NCBI GenBank assembly: GCA_963970005.1
Contig: CAXAMN010005324.1
Location: forward strand, 272,611-336,610
Reading direction: 5' to 3'
Length of the DNA: 64,000 nucleotides
Source: Durusdinium trenchii
Taxonomy: Eukaryota > Sar > Dinophyceae > Suessiales > Symbiodiniaceae
Notes under the pieces: generated by a model
What the model was told of the DNA's origin: nothing
What the model saw: the letters and a program-made list of their open reading frames with translations, nothing else
Databases searched by the model: none
In this document: piece after piece, positions 10,935 to 23,175 of the stretch
How positions within the stretch are numbered: position 1 is the stretch's first letter
Layout: each line of letters starts with the position of its first letter
Made by a program: the position numbers and the translations under genes

Positions 10935-12470
10935 TTGATCAAATTATGTTCATCAAATCATCTTTTCATCAACAAAATCCGAGGTGGTTCCAACTATTTC
11001 GTACACAAAATACATCAAAAATGATATCCTACCAGTAATTAGGACAACTTCTGTTTAGAAGGTGGGACTCGGCTCAAGGTTTCAGGCTCCAACATGTTCC
11101 AAGCACCGATCTGAGTAAGTTGGGATTGACTCATGCTGCATATAAACCTCTCCGAGTGGCGACCCCTGTTGCTGATGAACTTGGTTCAACGGCCAAGGGA
11201 GGAAGGGCCTCGCGGTCATGTGAACTGACGGCAAACTGATGAGAATTCACAGTTGCACATCTCAATAAATGTATACTCCCTGAAACAATCATGGAAGTCG
11301 AGCGTGGGACCCTGGCAAACCGGAGTTCCTCTAGAAAAAAGGGGACCCTGCAAGATCGCTTCCATGTTTGTTGGAGGGAGGGTACATTGGTACATGTCAA
11401 ATTTCATGGTCGACGGTCTTCCTGCTGGTACAACTTGATTGATAGATGGACTGGGTGAATGGGTGGGGCCATGGCGGTTGGTTACTCGAAGAAACTTGTC
11501 CGACCAAATAACATCAGTATAGATCTCAGGTTGCTGCTAGAAATTTGCCATCTGGTACAATCTACCCTACAACCAGCTTGTTGCGTACAACTCTGGCCCA
11601 ACTCTTCTGTTGCAGTGCTGAACTCAGAAATGTTCAGGCGGCCAAGTAGGTCCCCAAACAAAAATATAGGGGACTGAGAGTAGGCTGTATTGTTGGTGGG
11701 TAAGTGTTGCTGGTGGTTTCTCCCGAAAGACACCTTGAACTCCATGGTAAGCAAGAACTTGGCAAAGCAGCTGATAGAGAGTCAATCAATTCTTCCCCCG
11801 ATGTGTCTCAATGCAGCTATCCCAGCATCAATTTGATGATATCGATATGAGTGAACGCAAAAGGCTTTTCGCCGCTGATCACAGCTTCCTCAGAACGAAA
11901 CCCATCTCCAACACTGGATGCCCCGGGGCCTGTTCACCGTTGATTGACAATCCCACCTGCGGCAAAGTTCAGAAGAAATCGGAGCAAAGCTCTGCATGTG
12001 ATGCACAAAACTGCGATGGAGGGTTAGCATGGATGATGACTTCTAAATTCATCTAAATTCCTTGTGATGCACCCTCATGCCCTAGAAACAGCTCCCAAAG
12101 ACCCTGGTAAAGCCTAGCAGCAACAAGGTGTTGTGTTCTTGTTTCCTGTGGCTTGAGTAGTACCCATTCTAGTGGCAGTGTATCTCACATACACCTATAC
12201 CTAGCAAGCACCGTCCTAAAATTGTGTTGTCTGAATCTCGGTGGAGCCAGCCGTACCATCCAACTCACATTTGTTTTCCTGCACCACGACGCCTCAGAAT
12301 TCAGAACTTGCATGGGCGTGTATATCAAATATAATATCAAAGAGGGATTCTCCCCTTACACTTATTAAACAAATAGACTTTCATTGGAGAGAGCCTGTGT
12401 TCATGTTTAATTGTTTAAGTCAACAAAAAATGCAAAAAAAACTTTATACAAACCTATACCAATACCAATT
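10935..12470. other. No supported gene
   Basis: AT-rich sequence with only short, low-quality frames on both strands. No repeat family was recognised. Confidence 0.5.
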
Positions 12471-12560
12471 CCCAGACGCTCCATGTATGCCGTATATGCC
12501 TACATTGGGGTGGTTTGAGGGGTCAATGTAGGCATATATGGCATACATGGAGTGTCTGGG
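12471..12560. repeat. Palindromic MITE-like element, family 1 (best preserved)
   Basis: Two arms of 37 bases, inverted and differing at only two positions, flank a 16-base G/T-rich loop. The outer end is CCCAGACRCTCCATG. The element is a nearly perfect hairpin of 90 bp with no coding capacity. ATT stands on both sides and could be a 3-bp target duplication, but that is too short to be sure. It serves as the reference copy for the family in this window. Confidence 0.9.
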
Positions 12561-12720
12561 ATTGGCTTGTTTCGTTCCGCACCGAACCGTTCCGGGCGTT
12601 GCGAACTACGCCGCGGGGACGGTCTCCCGTCTGGTATTCCTACGACCGTCCGCCCAACCAAAAACACACCCAAAGGGCTGCAGCCAAAGGGTTTTGGTGG
12701 ACATCCCGAATATGGAGGGG

Positions 12721-12748
12721 TTTAGGGTTTAGGCTTTAGGCTTTAGGA
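12721..12748 (+). repeat. Interstitial telomere-like repeat (TTTAGGG type)
   Basis: Four consecutive 7-base units: TTTAGGG, TTTAGGC, TTTAGGC, TTTAGGA. TTTAGGG is the telomere unit of plants, dinoflagellates and some other protists. Only four imperfect units are present, so this is an internal relic or chance patch and not a chromosome end. Confidence 0.6.
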
Positions 12749-14904
12749 TGCTTAAGGACTCTGTTCCATTTTTCTGGGGTCGCCCAGGTGCTGCCAAATG
12801 AGGGCCGATGCGCCGAGGCCCGCCTGGACAACGGGACATTGCAACGGGGAGCATCCACAAAGGGCACCTGACATGGCGGGCGATGCGCGGACGTGATGCG
12901 GAAGCAGGGAGAGGGGATGTCCGATGCAAAACGGTCTCATTTTTCAGATACACTCTGACTGAAGTGGATCGCATGATGGCATGGTCTCGAAAAGAAGACA
13001 CGATCCTCTTGAAGCACAGGGGGTGAACTCCACTTCCAATGTCACTTGGCTGTGGGTCATGGTGGAAACGACGGCATCTTCCTGTCCGTCACACCTCATG
13101 GGGCATGGGCAAGTTGTAGAGGTCGCTGTCTTGCTCGGGCCACCAGTAGTTATGCCTGAGTCCGCCATGGCTGCAGCCGAGGCACCTTCACAAATGTGTT
13201 GAAGGAGCTTTTTGAGGATTCACCCCAGGCCTATACCTAATGGGAAACCATGAATGTCAGAACATGTCAGAACCTAAAGAAAAACATTGTGAGTTTGCTT
13301 GTCGTTTCTCCCCACAGGTGGATTTGATGGTCAAAAGACTTTGCATGGACACTTGGGAGTGGAGGCCACAAAAAACAAACACTACATTGGCTTGTTCACT
13401 AGGAATCTCTGCTGATGTTTGCCTCTTCTTTGTATCAGTAGAGCGAAACAGTATGTGATAAGCTGAGGTACTTGATGTGGCAAATTATAGTTGGTGAACT
13501 CTGTATTATGAACATAACACTGGCCCAACTGATGTAATCGGTTCATAGCTCAAGCGATGAAGGCTGTGCGTGCCCTCACCTTCAACAACTGTTGCATTGT
13601 GATGCGAGGACTATCTTTTTATATGCCATTCTTTTGCAAAGTTGGCTCACTCAGTTCGAGCTCAAAAGTGGAAGCCCTTAGTTTTAAGGAACCACGGATA
13701 GTTCCATAACACTGGCCCACGGATAGGAACCAACTAAGGCCTAGGGCCTTTAAAGGTGAGCCCTTCAAGTTCCACGGAATTCACAGTTCTTCAGCTCTTA
13801 CCGCCCAAGAAGCACATCGGTGCCGCACGGGCGACCTGGGCGAAACATGGACGAGGTGACGAGGCTCCTCCAGTCGACGACCATCTGACGTACAAAAGCC
13901 AGGAAGGAGGAAAAGAAATCCATTTAAAACAAAAAAACATGACAGAATCATGACTGAAGAAGAATAATCCATGAACTTCATCCATGAAGATGAATCCATG
14001 AATCAAAACTGTTTCTTCTGAAGATGAATCCATGAACTTCGTCACCGCCACAGGGGTCCGACTTACAGACTCATCAACACAGCTTCCTCTACCTCGATAA
14101 CTACCGAAATCAAGCGGCACCACGGCCACTGGCAAACTCCAAAGAGGCCACTTTGAAGGTGCTGGGAGTTTTCCTCTTCAGGCATGTTTGATAATTTTTG
14201 TGATGGCACAAAAATGGCCCAAACATGGCCAGCCATCATCAAGGGGCCGTTCGTCTGAACGGCCCATGTTCTCGCCACAAAAAGCGGCCCAAGGGATCTG
14301 TTCACGGAAGAATGCACCGATTGAAACAGGTCCAGATCAGGGTCAGGAGCCTACGTTCAACGCGCGGATGCAAGAACATGCACAAAGAAACAAGTTTAAA
14401 CCATTTGAAACGGCAGTGCAACATGTGCCAAAAAAAGGTTGTGTGGTTACGTATTCAACATCATTGATGGTGTACAAGTAGTATGTAGCAAATAAGGAGC
14501 CCGCAAATGCACCAGGACGTTGGTGCTTGGGAATGCAAACCTTGCATCTTCCATCATCATCTTCTTCCACAAATGTAGACTCGTGATTAATTAACCCACA
14601 CCCACCTGGAAAAACAGGTCTGGAGGCTTCGGGGTGTTATGAATCGAGGAGTGGTACAGTACATCTCAATCTCCAGCAAAGCGTTCTGTGGTCCCTGTTT
14701 CGAAAAAGTCTTGCGATGAAGAGAAAGCCAGGGGAGTTCATTGGCAACTGAAATAGGTTCATCCTCTATAGGGGGACCCAAAAAGAACATGTGGATTACT
14801 ATGGATTCTCAGTTCATCCTAACAGGGATTATTCGTGGATCATAGGCCTTAGGAGTTCATCCTTGGATTCTCATGGATTCTCAGTTCTCCATGTTTTCTC
14901 GTGT
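12749..14904. other. Sparse region with uncertain islets
   Basis: A GC-rich islet at 12780-12930 is open on both strands. At 13025-13200 another islet follows an ACAG acceptor on plus and is also open on minus (12944-13168). None could be decided. The rest is AT-rich and no repeat was recognised. Confidence 0.3.
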
Positions 14905-14954
14905 TCGTTTCACTTCGTTTCACTTCGTTTCACTTCGTTTCACTTCGTTTCACT
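14905..14954 (+). repeat. Tandem repeat, TCGTTTCACT x5
   Basis: Five exact copies of a 10-base unit, which encode SLRFTSFHFV-type periodic text in the overlapping frames. This explains the open frames at 14791-15119. Confidence 0.9.
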
Positions 14955-16946
14955 TCCTTCCAAGTGGCCAGAGATCAAGTCCTCATGGCCGTCCGTGAAC
15001 TGAAACGAACCCGCCGTCGAGCGCTTCCTGTGCAGCGAAGCCCATGGGACCCGCCATGGGACCCGCAGCGAGCGAGGTTGGAAATGCCAGGCACCACGTC
15101 CGACATGTCGAAAATATGAGAACTCCTGGTTCATTCATTTCATGCCCCTCCTGGATCCACATAGACAATCATAGACATACCAAACCTGAGGTAAGTGATT
15201 GGAGACGATATTTAGGCGCCCAGGGGAGGTGGCCCAGGAAGTCATACTTTCTGAGGTACGGTGGCAGTGGATCCAGGACGCGATTGATAGCATTGGTCCT
15301 CCCCGGTCGGGTGGTTTACAGAGCCCTCCCCAGGACGATGTGTTTTCCATCCAATAGCAAACCTGAGAAACAACTTTGGAAGGTGCTGGAATAGGTGCTG
15401 GAAGGTTTCATCTTGTCTATCTTGTGTTGGTTCTTCCTGAATCATCCTTATCATCCTTGCTTCATCTGACTTCATAAGACCCTCTGGATTTGGCCAAAAT
15501 TGCCTCGTTGCTTTCCGCATGAAGCCCATTCAGCTCAAAAAAGGATGCATGTCATCCAGATCCAAACAAGCCTCCGTTACATCAACGCTGCAACCCTTCG
15601 ACCGAAACCGCCCACCGAAAGCTTTCCCTTTTCCCCGGACCTACCGACCAACCGCCACACCCGAAACTGTTGCTCGGCACGGCAAACCGGTGTCGCTCTG
15701 CGGCAAACCGGTCCTCCAACAGGCATGCTTCATGGGTCCAAGGTGAACCCACGTCCATGCATCGCAACCCTGCGTCTCCTGAAGGCGCAACCCTGACTTC
15801 GTCTGCGTGAAAGAACTCAAAGAACAGGGAGGAAAGCAAGGAAGACGAGTGAAGTAGAATGAAGTTGTTATGTTGAAATAGACCTTTACTGGCCCACAAG
15901 GAGCTCAATGGTAAGAGCTTTGAGCTTGTTGTCTGATGCAGGGAACGGATGTGCTTCTAAAAAGAGCAATTCTCTCCGCTACTCTCTACTGAGAGATATA
16001 GCAACTCACCCAAATGATCACCCGTGCTCACCCACTTTTTAGGTCGAAGCAAATGGTCGAAGCATGCCGAATGGATGCCAACGGTCAATATGTTTGTGAT
16101 ATCCAAGGTAGGGCTGTCCCAGGTCATACAGTCAGTCCTAAGATGTCCAAAAAACCGTACCGGAGACCTGAACCTGGCAAACGCTGCAATCTGAAAAATC
16201 TGCAAGAGAATCGATGTGGTGTTTGAGCGATTCGCCCCTGGAACAGCAAATCCGGGTAGGTCCGAAGAACCTCAACCGCTTGCATGGTCCGAAGAACCAG
16301 GAACCAGTTACGTACATGGTCCTCAAGCTTCAGCAACGACCAACATACCCAAGCCAAACCCAAGTACCGAAAAACAAATAATCGTAAACACATGTTCCAG
16401 TGGCCCTTGAGCCTTTGCTCATCTACAAACGAGAACAAAGGTTCTTATCCCTAGCTCACCTGCTGCAACCTCAACCCCAGTCAGGTGTTTACAATCACTT
16501 AGTCATGCCCAAGGTTCTGTGCAGAGCTTCTGGCAGTGCCCCGCACTCTCAACCTAATGCCGGAAACTTCAGGCGGAAAACCAATCGATCTTGGTGACTT
16601 GAAGCCTTCCTGCAGCCAGCTACCTCCATAGTGGACGGTTCCGGAAGATATTGACATGCTGCAGGAAGATGTTGATATGCTTTTGAAAAGGACTTGACAG
16701 GGAATTGATTGTTTTGGACATGAACATCAGGAGCCTAGAACCAAAATTACGATGATTACAGGTTTCTTTAATTCCCTTCGCCCTTTTTTCAGTCACCGGC
16801 ATGTCGGCATGTATAGTATTAAGTTTAACGACTCACTGTGTTTGTTGCGGAGCTACAAGTACTTTATGGATCTGGGAACGGGATAGGGACCATCTTTCTT
16901 ATTAGAATTGCAATCTTTGGAATTTCACTTGAAAGACGAGGACTCC
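14955..16946. other. No supported gene
   Basis: Short frames only. Around 15040-15065 there is a small tandem duplication of CCCATGGGACCCG. GC-rich patches at 15600-15780 are open on both strands without clear splice sites. Confidence 0.4.
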
Positions 16947-17672
16947 TCTTCGGAACTTCTTCCAAAACGCAAATGGTTCAAACCCCTCCAGCTACCACCC
17001 CTCCCGTTCAACCGGAGTTCCAACGTCTGACTGTCTTACGTCTTGGGGCTCCAGTGGACAGTTCCGCACCAAAGGTCGTTCTCCCCCACCACAAGCCGAC
17101 TCTGCGGAACCACGCGGTCCGGTCAAGACCGGTCAAGACCTGCCCGATCAGCGGAGTCGAACTCGGAGAGACTCGGTTCATTCAACAAACCTTCAAATTG
17201 GTGTCCTGAACGAATCCACCTCCAGGGACCTTCTAGGCCATCACAGGCTGGGAGATGCTGGAGGCTTTGGAGGCTCCTTCCGCTCGCGTCTCCACGTCGA
17301 CTCCTCTCGCGTCGCGACGTCCAACCGAGCGGCGTTCGCCGAATTGAAGCGGAACATCTTCGATGAGATCAGGTCGAAGCCCACCTGGGGGCCGTCAAGT
17401 CGTCTGGGGGATGTGCTCTGCGGCCGCCCCAATGGGAATACACTGCCAGGGCCAGCAGGGGGATCCAAGAATCGGGGCCCATCTGTCTCTCTGTCACAGG
17501 TCCTACATTCTGTGCAAACACAGTCAGACCGTACTTTCTCTGGCAAGTGGTGCACAAAAAGTCCTTCCGTAGAGCGACTTTCTCCCAGGTGTCTGAAAAG
17601 AAAAGGCTTCACCAAATGTTCCCGTTGTCTTTTTCGTGGTTTCCACCCCCCCAAAAAATCCAAGTTTAGATA
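16947..17672 (+). CDS. Long stop-free exon without Met, unknown protein
   Basis: One plus-strand frame stays open for about 240 codons between a TGA just upstream of 16947 and a TAG-type stop near 17672, although its first ATG comes only at 17344. Its middle reads RLGDAGGFGGSFRSRLHV and then SNRAAFAELKRNIFDEIRSK, convincing protein text. The N-terminal third is Ser/Pro/Arg-rich and looks disordered. Possible exon borders are an acceptor at CACAG/G (17248) and a donor at CACAG/GTCCTA (17498-17499), so the true exon may be shorter. The antisense frame at 17241-17747 is probably its shadow. No family was recognised. Confidence 0.5.
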
Positions 17673-17838
17673 AAGTCGACTTTTCCTGGGTATGTAGGTA
17701 CAAGTGCCAAAAAATGCCAAAAGCATACTGGGCAGCCCAGTGAACAAAAAATCCCGAAATCAGGGTCCGTTCCTCAATCCGCAAAGCAATATACGGTTCC
17801 ACATAGTTCCACCGTTCCTCATATCCACATTGGGTCTA

Positions 17839-17941
17839 TCCTATTAGCAGGATTTACCAGGGCCCAGTGGATGATGATGGTTCAGTTGCAGGCCAAAAAT
17901 AGTAAAAAACTGTTTACCGGCTGTTACAGGTATTAGGACAG
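17839..17941. repeat. Dispersed repeat, family 3, copy 2
   Basis: Counterpart of 10835-10934. The shared anchors are TCCTATTAGC, GATGGTTCAGTTGCAGGCC, AAAAATAGT, TGTTTACC, CTGTTACAGGTA and GGACAG. Confidence 0.75.
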
Positions 17942-18387
17942 ACCCAATATCCACATGGATAGTCTGCAATCTGCAACTTCGAGGATCGTCTTGTGATGTC
18001 TTGTGCTTTGAGGATAGTCATTGACATGACATGGCCTGGGTGACACGAGAAGGGGTGAATAAAATGCCTTTTCTGATTCGTGGCTGTTCAATTGGCGCGT
18101 TGGTTCCCAGGTGGTGCAAATTCTATAGGTTTCATCCATGCTATGACCATCTGAGGCAGTTCATCACCTGTGGCGCAAAGACACCCTAGTGGCGCTGGAA
18201 ACCTGAGCCAATGAACTCAAACTCTTAGCTAAACCTGTGGCAGTTCCAGTGCAGTGCCAGTTCAGCGTCTTGAATGCGTCTTGAGCCCGTTGAGTTCAGC
18301 ACTAGCAGGTACTGAAACCACTCCACACATCTTTGTACTCTATACTCTATCTATACATGATGAGTCTATATATGCTCATTTCACATC
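17942..18387. other. No supported gene
   Basis: AT-rich, with only short frames. No repeat recognised. Confidence 0.5.
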
Positions 18388-18861
18388 TTGTACCGACATC
18401 TTAAGCAGCCCCCTGCTCATGGAAGAAAAGAAACAACTCGCCAAACTGAACCCTTCGGTTTCACCACACCTGAAGAAGTCAACCTCCAATCCCTCCAATC
18501 CCTCCACCAAGCCGCCACTTGCTTCGGGCAGTCAAAGCCGATTTGCCACCTGAGAGGAGAAGTTTGCCCGGCTGAGGGAAAGGGGCCAAAGGAAGAATGC
18601 CATGCAGACTGCAACTTGCACAATTCATGCAATGAATCAATTTTTGATGGGCGTTTCATCCTCTCGGAACGTAATGCAAAGACAAAGTCAGATATAGTCA
18701 GAGTACATCAGAGTACTCTAGACTTCGTATACACATACCCAATACCTATTATTTTGATGAGTTCAACTGCAATTCAACGCAGAAAAAGGCGCCATGTGGC
18801 CATCCGAGGCATTTCTCCGGTGAAAACAAATCAAAATCAGCCAAGCATCCGCAACAACTGA
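18388..18861 (+). CDS. Hypothetical open frame, 157 codons
   Basis: An ATG-initiated frame whose first two thirds reads moderately protein-like text, including a cysteine-rich stretch (CHLRGEVCPAEGKGPKEECH). The C-terminal third is AT-rich and less convincing. No domain, splice signal or neighbour supports it, and a shorter exon inside 18410-18660 is possible. Confidence 0.25.
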   Translation: MYRHLKQPPAHGRKETTRQTEPFGFTTPEEVNLQSLQSLHQAATCFGQSKPICHLRGEVCPAEGKGPKEECHADCNLHNSCNESIFDGRFILSERNAKTKSDIVRVHQSTLDFVYTYPIPIILMSSTAIQRRKRRHVAIRGISPVKTNQNQPSIRNN

Positions 18862-19762
18862 GTTTTTCGGTTGAGCTCCTAGCTGCGCCGATGGCCCAGA
18901 AACACCGCTAAAGAACACTATGGGACCGGACCGTCGACCAGACGATAACTGATCAACCAAAAGTGAGGTGAAAGGAAGCAGAAACCAACGCTTTCTATGC
19001 TTTCTCAAGCTCAAAGGAGCTGAAACATTATCAACACCAAGTATCCAGAATCTCTATATACCATTTGCTGCTTTTAGTTGAGCTCTAGACCCATCAGCAA
19101 CCTTCAGATTAGCTCTAGCCAGCGTTCTTCACCGATCAACGCGGGACTCTTCCGCTTTCACATCCAAGAAAAAACACGTTGAACGTTAACGAAGATCGTC
19201 TCGCTGCGACATCTCGTGTCCTTCACGAAGGCTGGATGATGTGAGTAGGTGTGGTAGACCACATCTGTCAAGTGACCTTCGCATCGATGACTTTGGCGAG
19301 CGAAACTTTCAGTGTGAGGCGAACCAGCGGGGCAGCAAAAGGTGGGACTTGGGTCTTAGAAAAACGACGAGGGTCTTTTGCATTCGTTCATGGCAGATGA
19401 TTGCACTGGAAGTACTTACACTCCCTGAAATTAAAAGTGTAAGTTTATACCTGTTTGGTATTCCAGAAAATCGTCGTCTGAAATTGTGAGGCCACGCCAT
19501 CCAATCTTCCATGCCACTTCAGGCAGTGTACCACCCCACCTGTCACCGCTGGAGTCCCCACGGCCCAGTCGCGAAGGCGTTGACCCGCCCTATGTTCAGC
19601 GTTCGCGCAACAATAGACCTGCCCTAAGAATCCGGGCCTTCTAGGGTTTTGAGGGCCCGGACCCCTGCTATGGAGGGTCCGACCCCTGCCATGGAGAGCC
19701 CAAGGATTCTTAGGGTGTGCAAGAAATGCTGAGGTAAATCTCAAGTCTCAAAGTCAAGCCAA

Positions 19763-19826
19763 CCCAAACACTCCATGTATGACATATTTACCTACACTGG
19801 GGTGGTTGAACCGGGGTCAATGTAGT
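19763..19826. repeat. Palindromic MITE-like element, family 1 (left half only)
   Basis: Left end CCCAAACACTCCATG, inner arm ACATATTTACCTACA, core CTGGGGTGGTTGAACCGGGG and the start of the right arm, CAATGTAG. The remaining right arm is missing. Confidence 0.75.
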
Positions 19827-22800
19827 TGATTCTCCAACCCAGAGTGTCAAAGCAATGTTTGATTGAGCACCGCGTGCTCCATTCGGGAACGGAAGCAGCA
19901 GAAATGGTTTCCAAAGGAACTTTGTTCTTGATGGCAAGTCTGTAGGGCATCAAAAGAGCCCGCACGGAACTGGTACTGCCAACCAACTTTGCCAAATCCA
20001 ATTGCTGTTCACCACCATTTGATGTGGGTGATGCTTGTGGAAGCGGCTTGCATCTGTCAATTCTGCTGAACATCCCCAAGCAATCGCATCGATTATAGTT
20101 GCTATATATCAATTACCACAATCTATTTACTGCCCCTAAAAATCCAAAGAACCGGCCACAGTGGGCGGAACAAACATGCGCAGTGCGAGCGGTTTTCTCG
20201 GGCACCACGAACGCCGTAAACCGCCCGGTGCCCTCGACCGCGCCTACTTTCACATGCCATGCTTTGACCCAGTCATCGAATGGAAGCACCTGATCCTGAG
20301 CTCTGATTGGCCAGGGGTCTAGGACGCCGATGGTTCATGACTCATGACTCACATGTTTCAGGTGGAACAAATGAGGTCTGACACCCTGATGGCAGTGGAC
20401 CATGATGTTTAAGAACGATTAAGAAAGGTAAAAAAACAAAGAAGAGTGAGGATGTGACTCTTCCATGAAGTGCCACCATCAGGTATTGACTCCATGCATG
20501 AAGGAAAGAATCTCTATAGCTATGAACATGGCGTCGACTCAACTTTTCCACAAGGGCATCCATTGTTGCATTGATTGATTTGGCCTTGGTAGTGCTGGAG
20601 TTTGATACTTCAACTGGAGGCGACACAAACATGTCTGGGATTGCACTATTATGGACAATTCATGCAATTGTTTGCAGTGGTTTCAGAGTAGATGTCTTTT
20701 AGATGGGGATCGACCACCTTTTGGGGATTGCGGGATCTGGGAGGCAAGGCTCCCTGTATCAGGTGCAAAACTATCCAAACATACACCGTCATGTGGTGCG
20801 TACATGCTCAAGCTGTCTCACGAAGGTTTTGACAGAAACCAGATCCGCTTGACAAATGATCTTAATAGAAAGGTCTCAAAAGAATGAAGGTTTTGACAGA
20901 CCGCTCCTATAGAACATTAAGGGAAGCTAACAAAGCCTACAGGTCCTGACCCAAGTCCAAATTTGATCCTGAACACCGAAACTGGAGTCGTGTTTTTTAT
21001 GACCAATTCCAGGAAACGTGAGGACAAACTGACCGGCAGAGTCCCGTCAAAATGAGGTCAAGCTGACAGGTAGGGAAAGCAAACAACGCGTGTCTTTTAT
21101 TCCATGTGACACTGGTTGTGCGGTCCAATCCAGCAGATTCTGGGACTGAACAAATGTCGATCTGCCAGACTGCCTCATAGGGGAGATTGGAACAAGCCAA
21201 CACAAAAAAGGGGTCACATTTGAAACATCATTTCCTAGGGCTCCAACCACCTCCTGAGAAGGTGGTTGGGGCGGGTTTTGGGGGTCTAACCACCGAACCT
21301 GAGGAGATGGGACTGGAGCTGTAGGGATTTGTCTTTTGCAAGATGCAATGCCAGTTGTAGCGGCAGCATTCTGAGAGATGGATATAAGTATCAACATGTT
21401 TCTTCATTTTTGGGACTCAGCCTCTCCGAGCGTCTTGCTTCGTCGGCAACCACTCTTGCACCAGGGGCATCTGCTCTGTCTCACCTGCAAAATGGACAAT
21501 CACAAGTTTGTGTTTTTTTTGTGTGAGAACAAGATGCCATTCCTGCCACAGAGGACGAAGGTACAAAGTGCATAAAGCATGACCAAATCCATCAAAACTC
21601 ATGGTAAGGGTTAGTTACCAAAAAGGACTGGTGTTCCATGGTTTTCCAGACCGTTTTGAAAGGGATCTCCTTCTCTCTGCCGACCACCATATTGCAACCC
21701 TCCAAAACCACCTCCGTGCGAAGGAGTCCTCATCTAAAAGGCACCCGACTACATGTGAGCTATCAACAGTAAGCTTTTCTGTTCCATCAATTTGAAAGTA
21801 AGTAGCAACAATGAGTAGACATTGACAGCCCTCATGTTTTGAACCCTCCGAGACAGAATGATAATATGCACATGTGCTTGAATGTCTTTGGTGCGGGACT
21901 TTCAACAGTAGCTTGCGCACCAAACTTCATGGTTAGCTGTTGTTAACCAAGTCTAATTAGTTTGGACTTCAATTCAAGGCTTTTGCTATTGTGAAATTGG
22001 CCTTGTTGGCCCACCCACGGGCTTTACAGGTATTCACTGTCATGGAATTGAGGGGTTACAAAGCCATATTGCCACAACACACACAAAGTTGCGCATCAAA
22101 TCCCAGTTGGACTAGAACATGTGTTTTCTGCTTTCAAGCGAGCTGGCTAAAATTACTGATCCAACGTCACAGTGAATGCTTGATTGATCTTTGATTGAAC
22201 AGGAGCAACCCATGTTTTATGTGGTTCTGCGTCTCTTCAAACATTCAGCGTCTCCAAACACTAGGAGTCTTCCCAATCCGAACGAAAGAGGAGGAGACAT
22301 GTGTCCAAGGTGGGATGAGATGTGAAAAAACGAGTCCAAGATTTGCCGGGTTGTTGGACAACATCAACTTATAGCCGCTTAGAGCCATTGGAATCAGCCC
22401 ACCAACGCTTGAACAACAAAGACATGGATGACAGCGGTGTGGCCAAGTCACTGAGGACTGACAGCGGTGTCCATGAAACGGACCAGGCCACCTGAAGGGA
22501 CCGCAGAACATGAGTTCTTCGAAGGAGGTCGGAGTCAAACATCCATTCTACAGGGTTTCTGTCCCACACCCGGGGGCATTGGGTGGGTGGTGTTGACGGA
22601 ATTTGGTTGGTTCTTTTCATCTGGAAACGGAGTTCCATTTAAGAAAGCAGCAAAAAAGTCATGGTGACTAGCATGGGCCGTGGACGACTATAGCACCAAA
22701 ACCTAAACACTTGGAAGGACTGATGCCTAAAAATATCATAGAAGCAACAAGCGTGTCGACAATAACATGGTTCATCCATCTCAACCCTGATTTACCAGTG

Positions 22801-22949
22801 ACACAACGTTCCAATTGCAGTTGCTGTAAATCACAAACAAGAAACCTTTGACTAATATATAGGTACTCTTTGAGTTCAAAATGCGAGAACACATGAGAAA
22901 ACCATTCAAACAAATAACCAATCAAAACCAATCAAAAGAACAGTGTCAA
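19827..22949. other. Sparse region without a confident gene
   Basis: Contains scattered short frames. GC-rich islets at 20150-20330 (+, about 45 codons after CACAG) and 22450-22660 (both strands) are weak exon candidates. No repeat family was recognised. Confidence 0.35.
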
Positions 22950-23105
22950 CAAGCACCCGCCCGGATTCAAAACCAGAACCCTAAGACCTGTCTCCCCATC
23001 TCTCCCTCTCGAGGCAGTTCCCGCCAGCGCGGTGGCCAGCGTGGCAGCGAAGATGCCAGCAACCGTCTTGGCCCTGTGCAGCAATAAGGCGGAGGCGTTG
23101 GTGTC
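22950..23105 (-). CDS. Putative exon with one hydrophobic segment
   Basis: The minus-strand frame reads FRLLNDTNASALLLHRAKTV followed by the hydrophobic AGIFAATLATALAGTASRG and a hydrophilic end. It has no Met, so it would be an internal exon, and the acceptor is unclear. It lies just beside the LINE insertion site, so the retroelement may have landed in an intron of this putative gene. Family unknown. Confidence 0.3.
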
Positions 23106-23159
23106 ATTGAGCAGGCGAAATTCGAGTCACAAAAAATGACCGGTCTGGGACTTTCGATA

Positions 23160-23175
23160 TTTACCAATTATATAC
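23160..23175. repeat. Target-site duplication of the LINE (left copy)
   Basis: TTTACCAATTATATAC, identical to 24582-24597. The two copies flank the RNase H-bearing insertion exactly. The bases just outside differ, so the identity stops at the element border. Confidence 0.85.

Noticed and set aside
14791-15119. Plus-strand frames of 70-72 codons
   Set aside because: Kept open by the five-fold TCGTTTCACT repeat; no protein features.
17241-17747. Minus-strand frame of 168 codons
   Set aside because: It lies antisense to the plus-strand frame 16947-17672, which has better splice signals and protein text; treated as a shadow.
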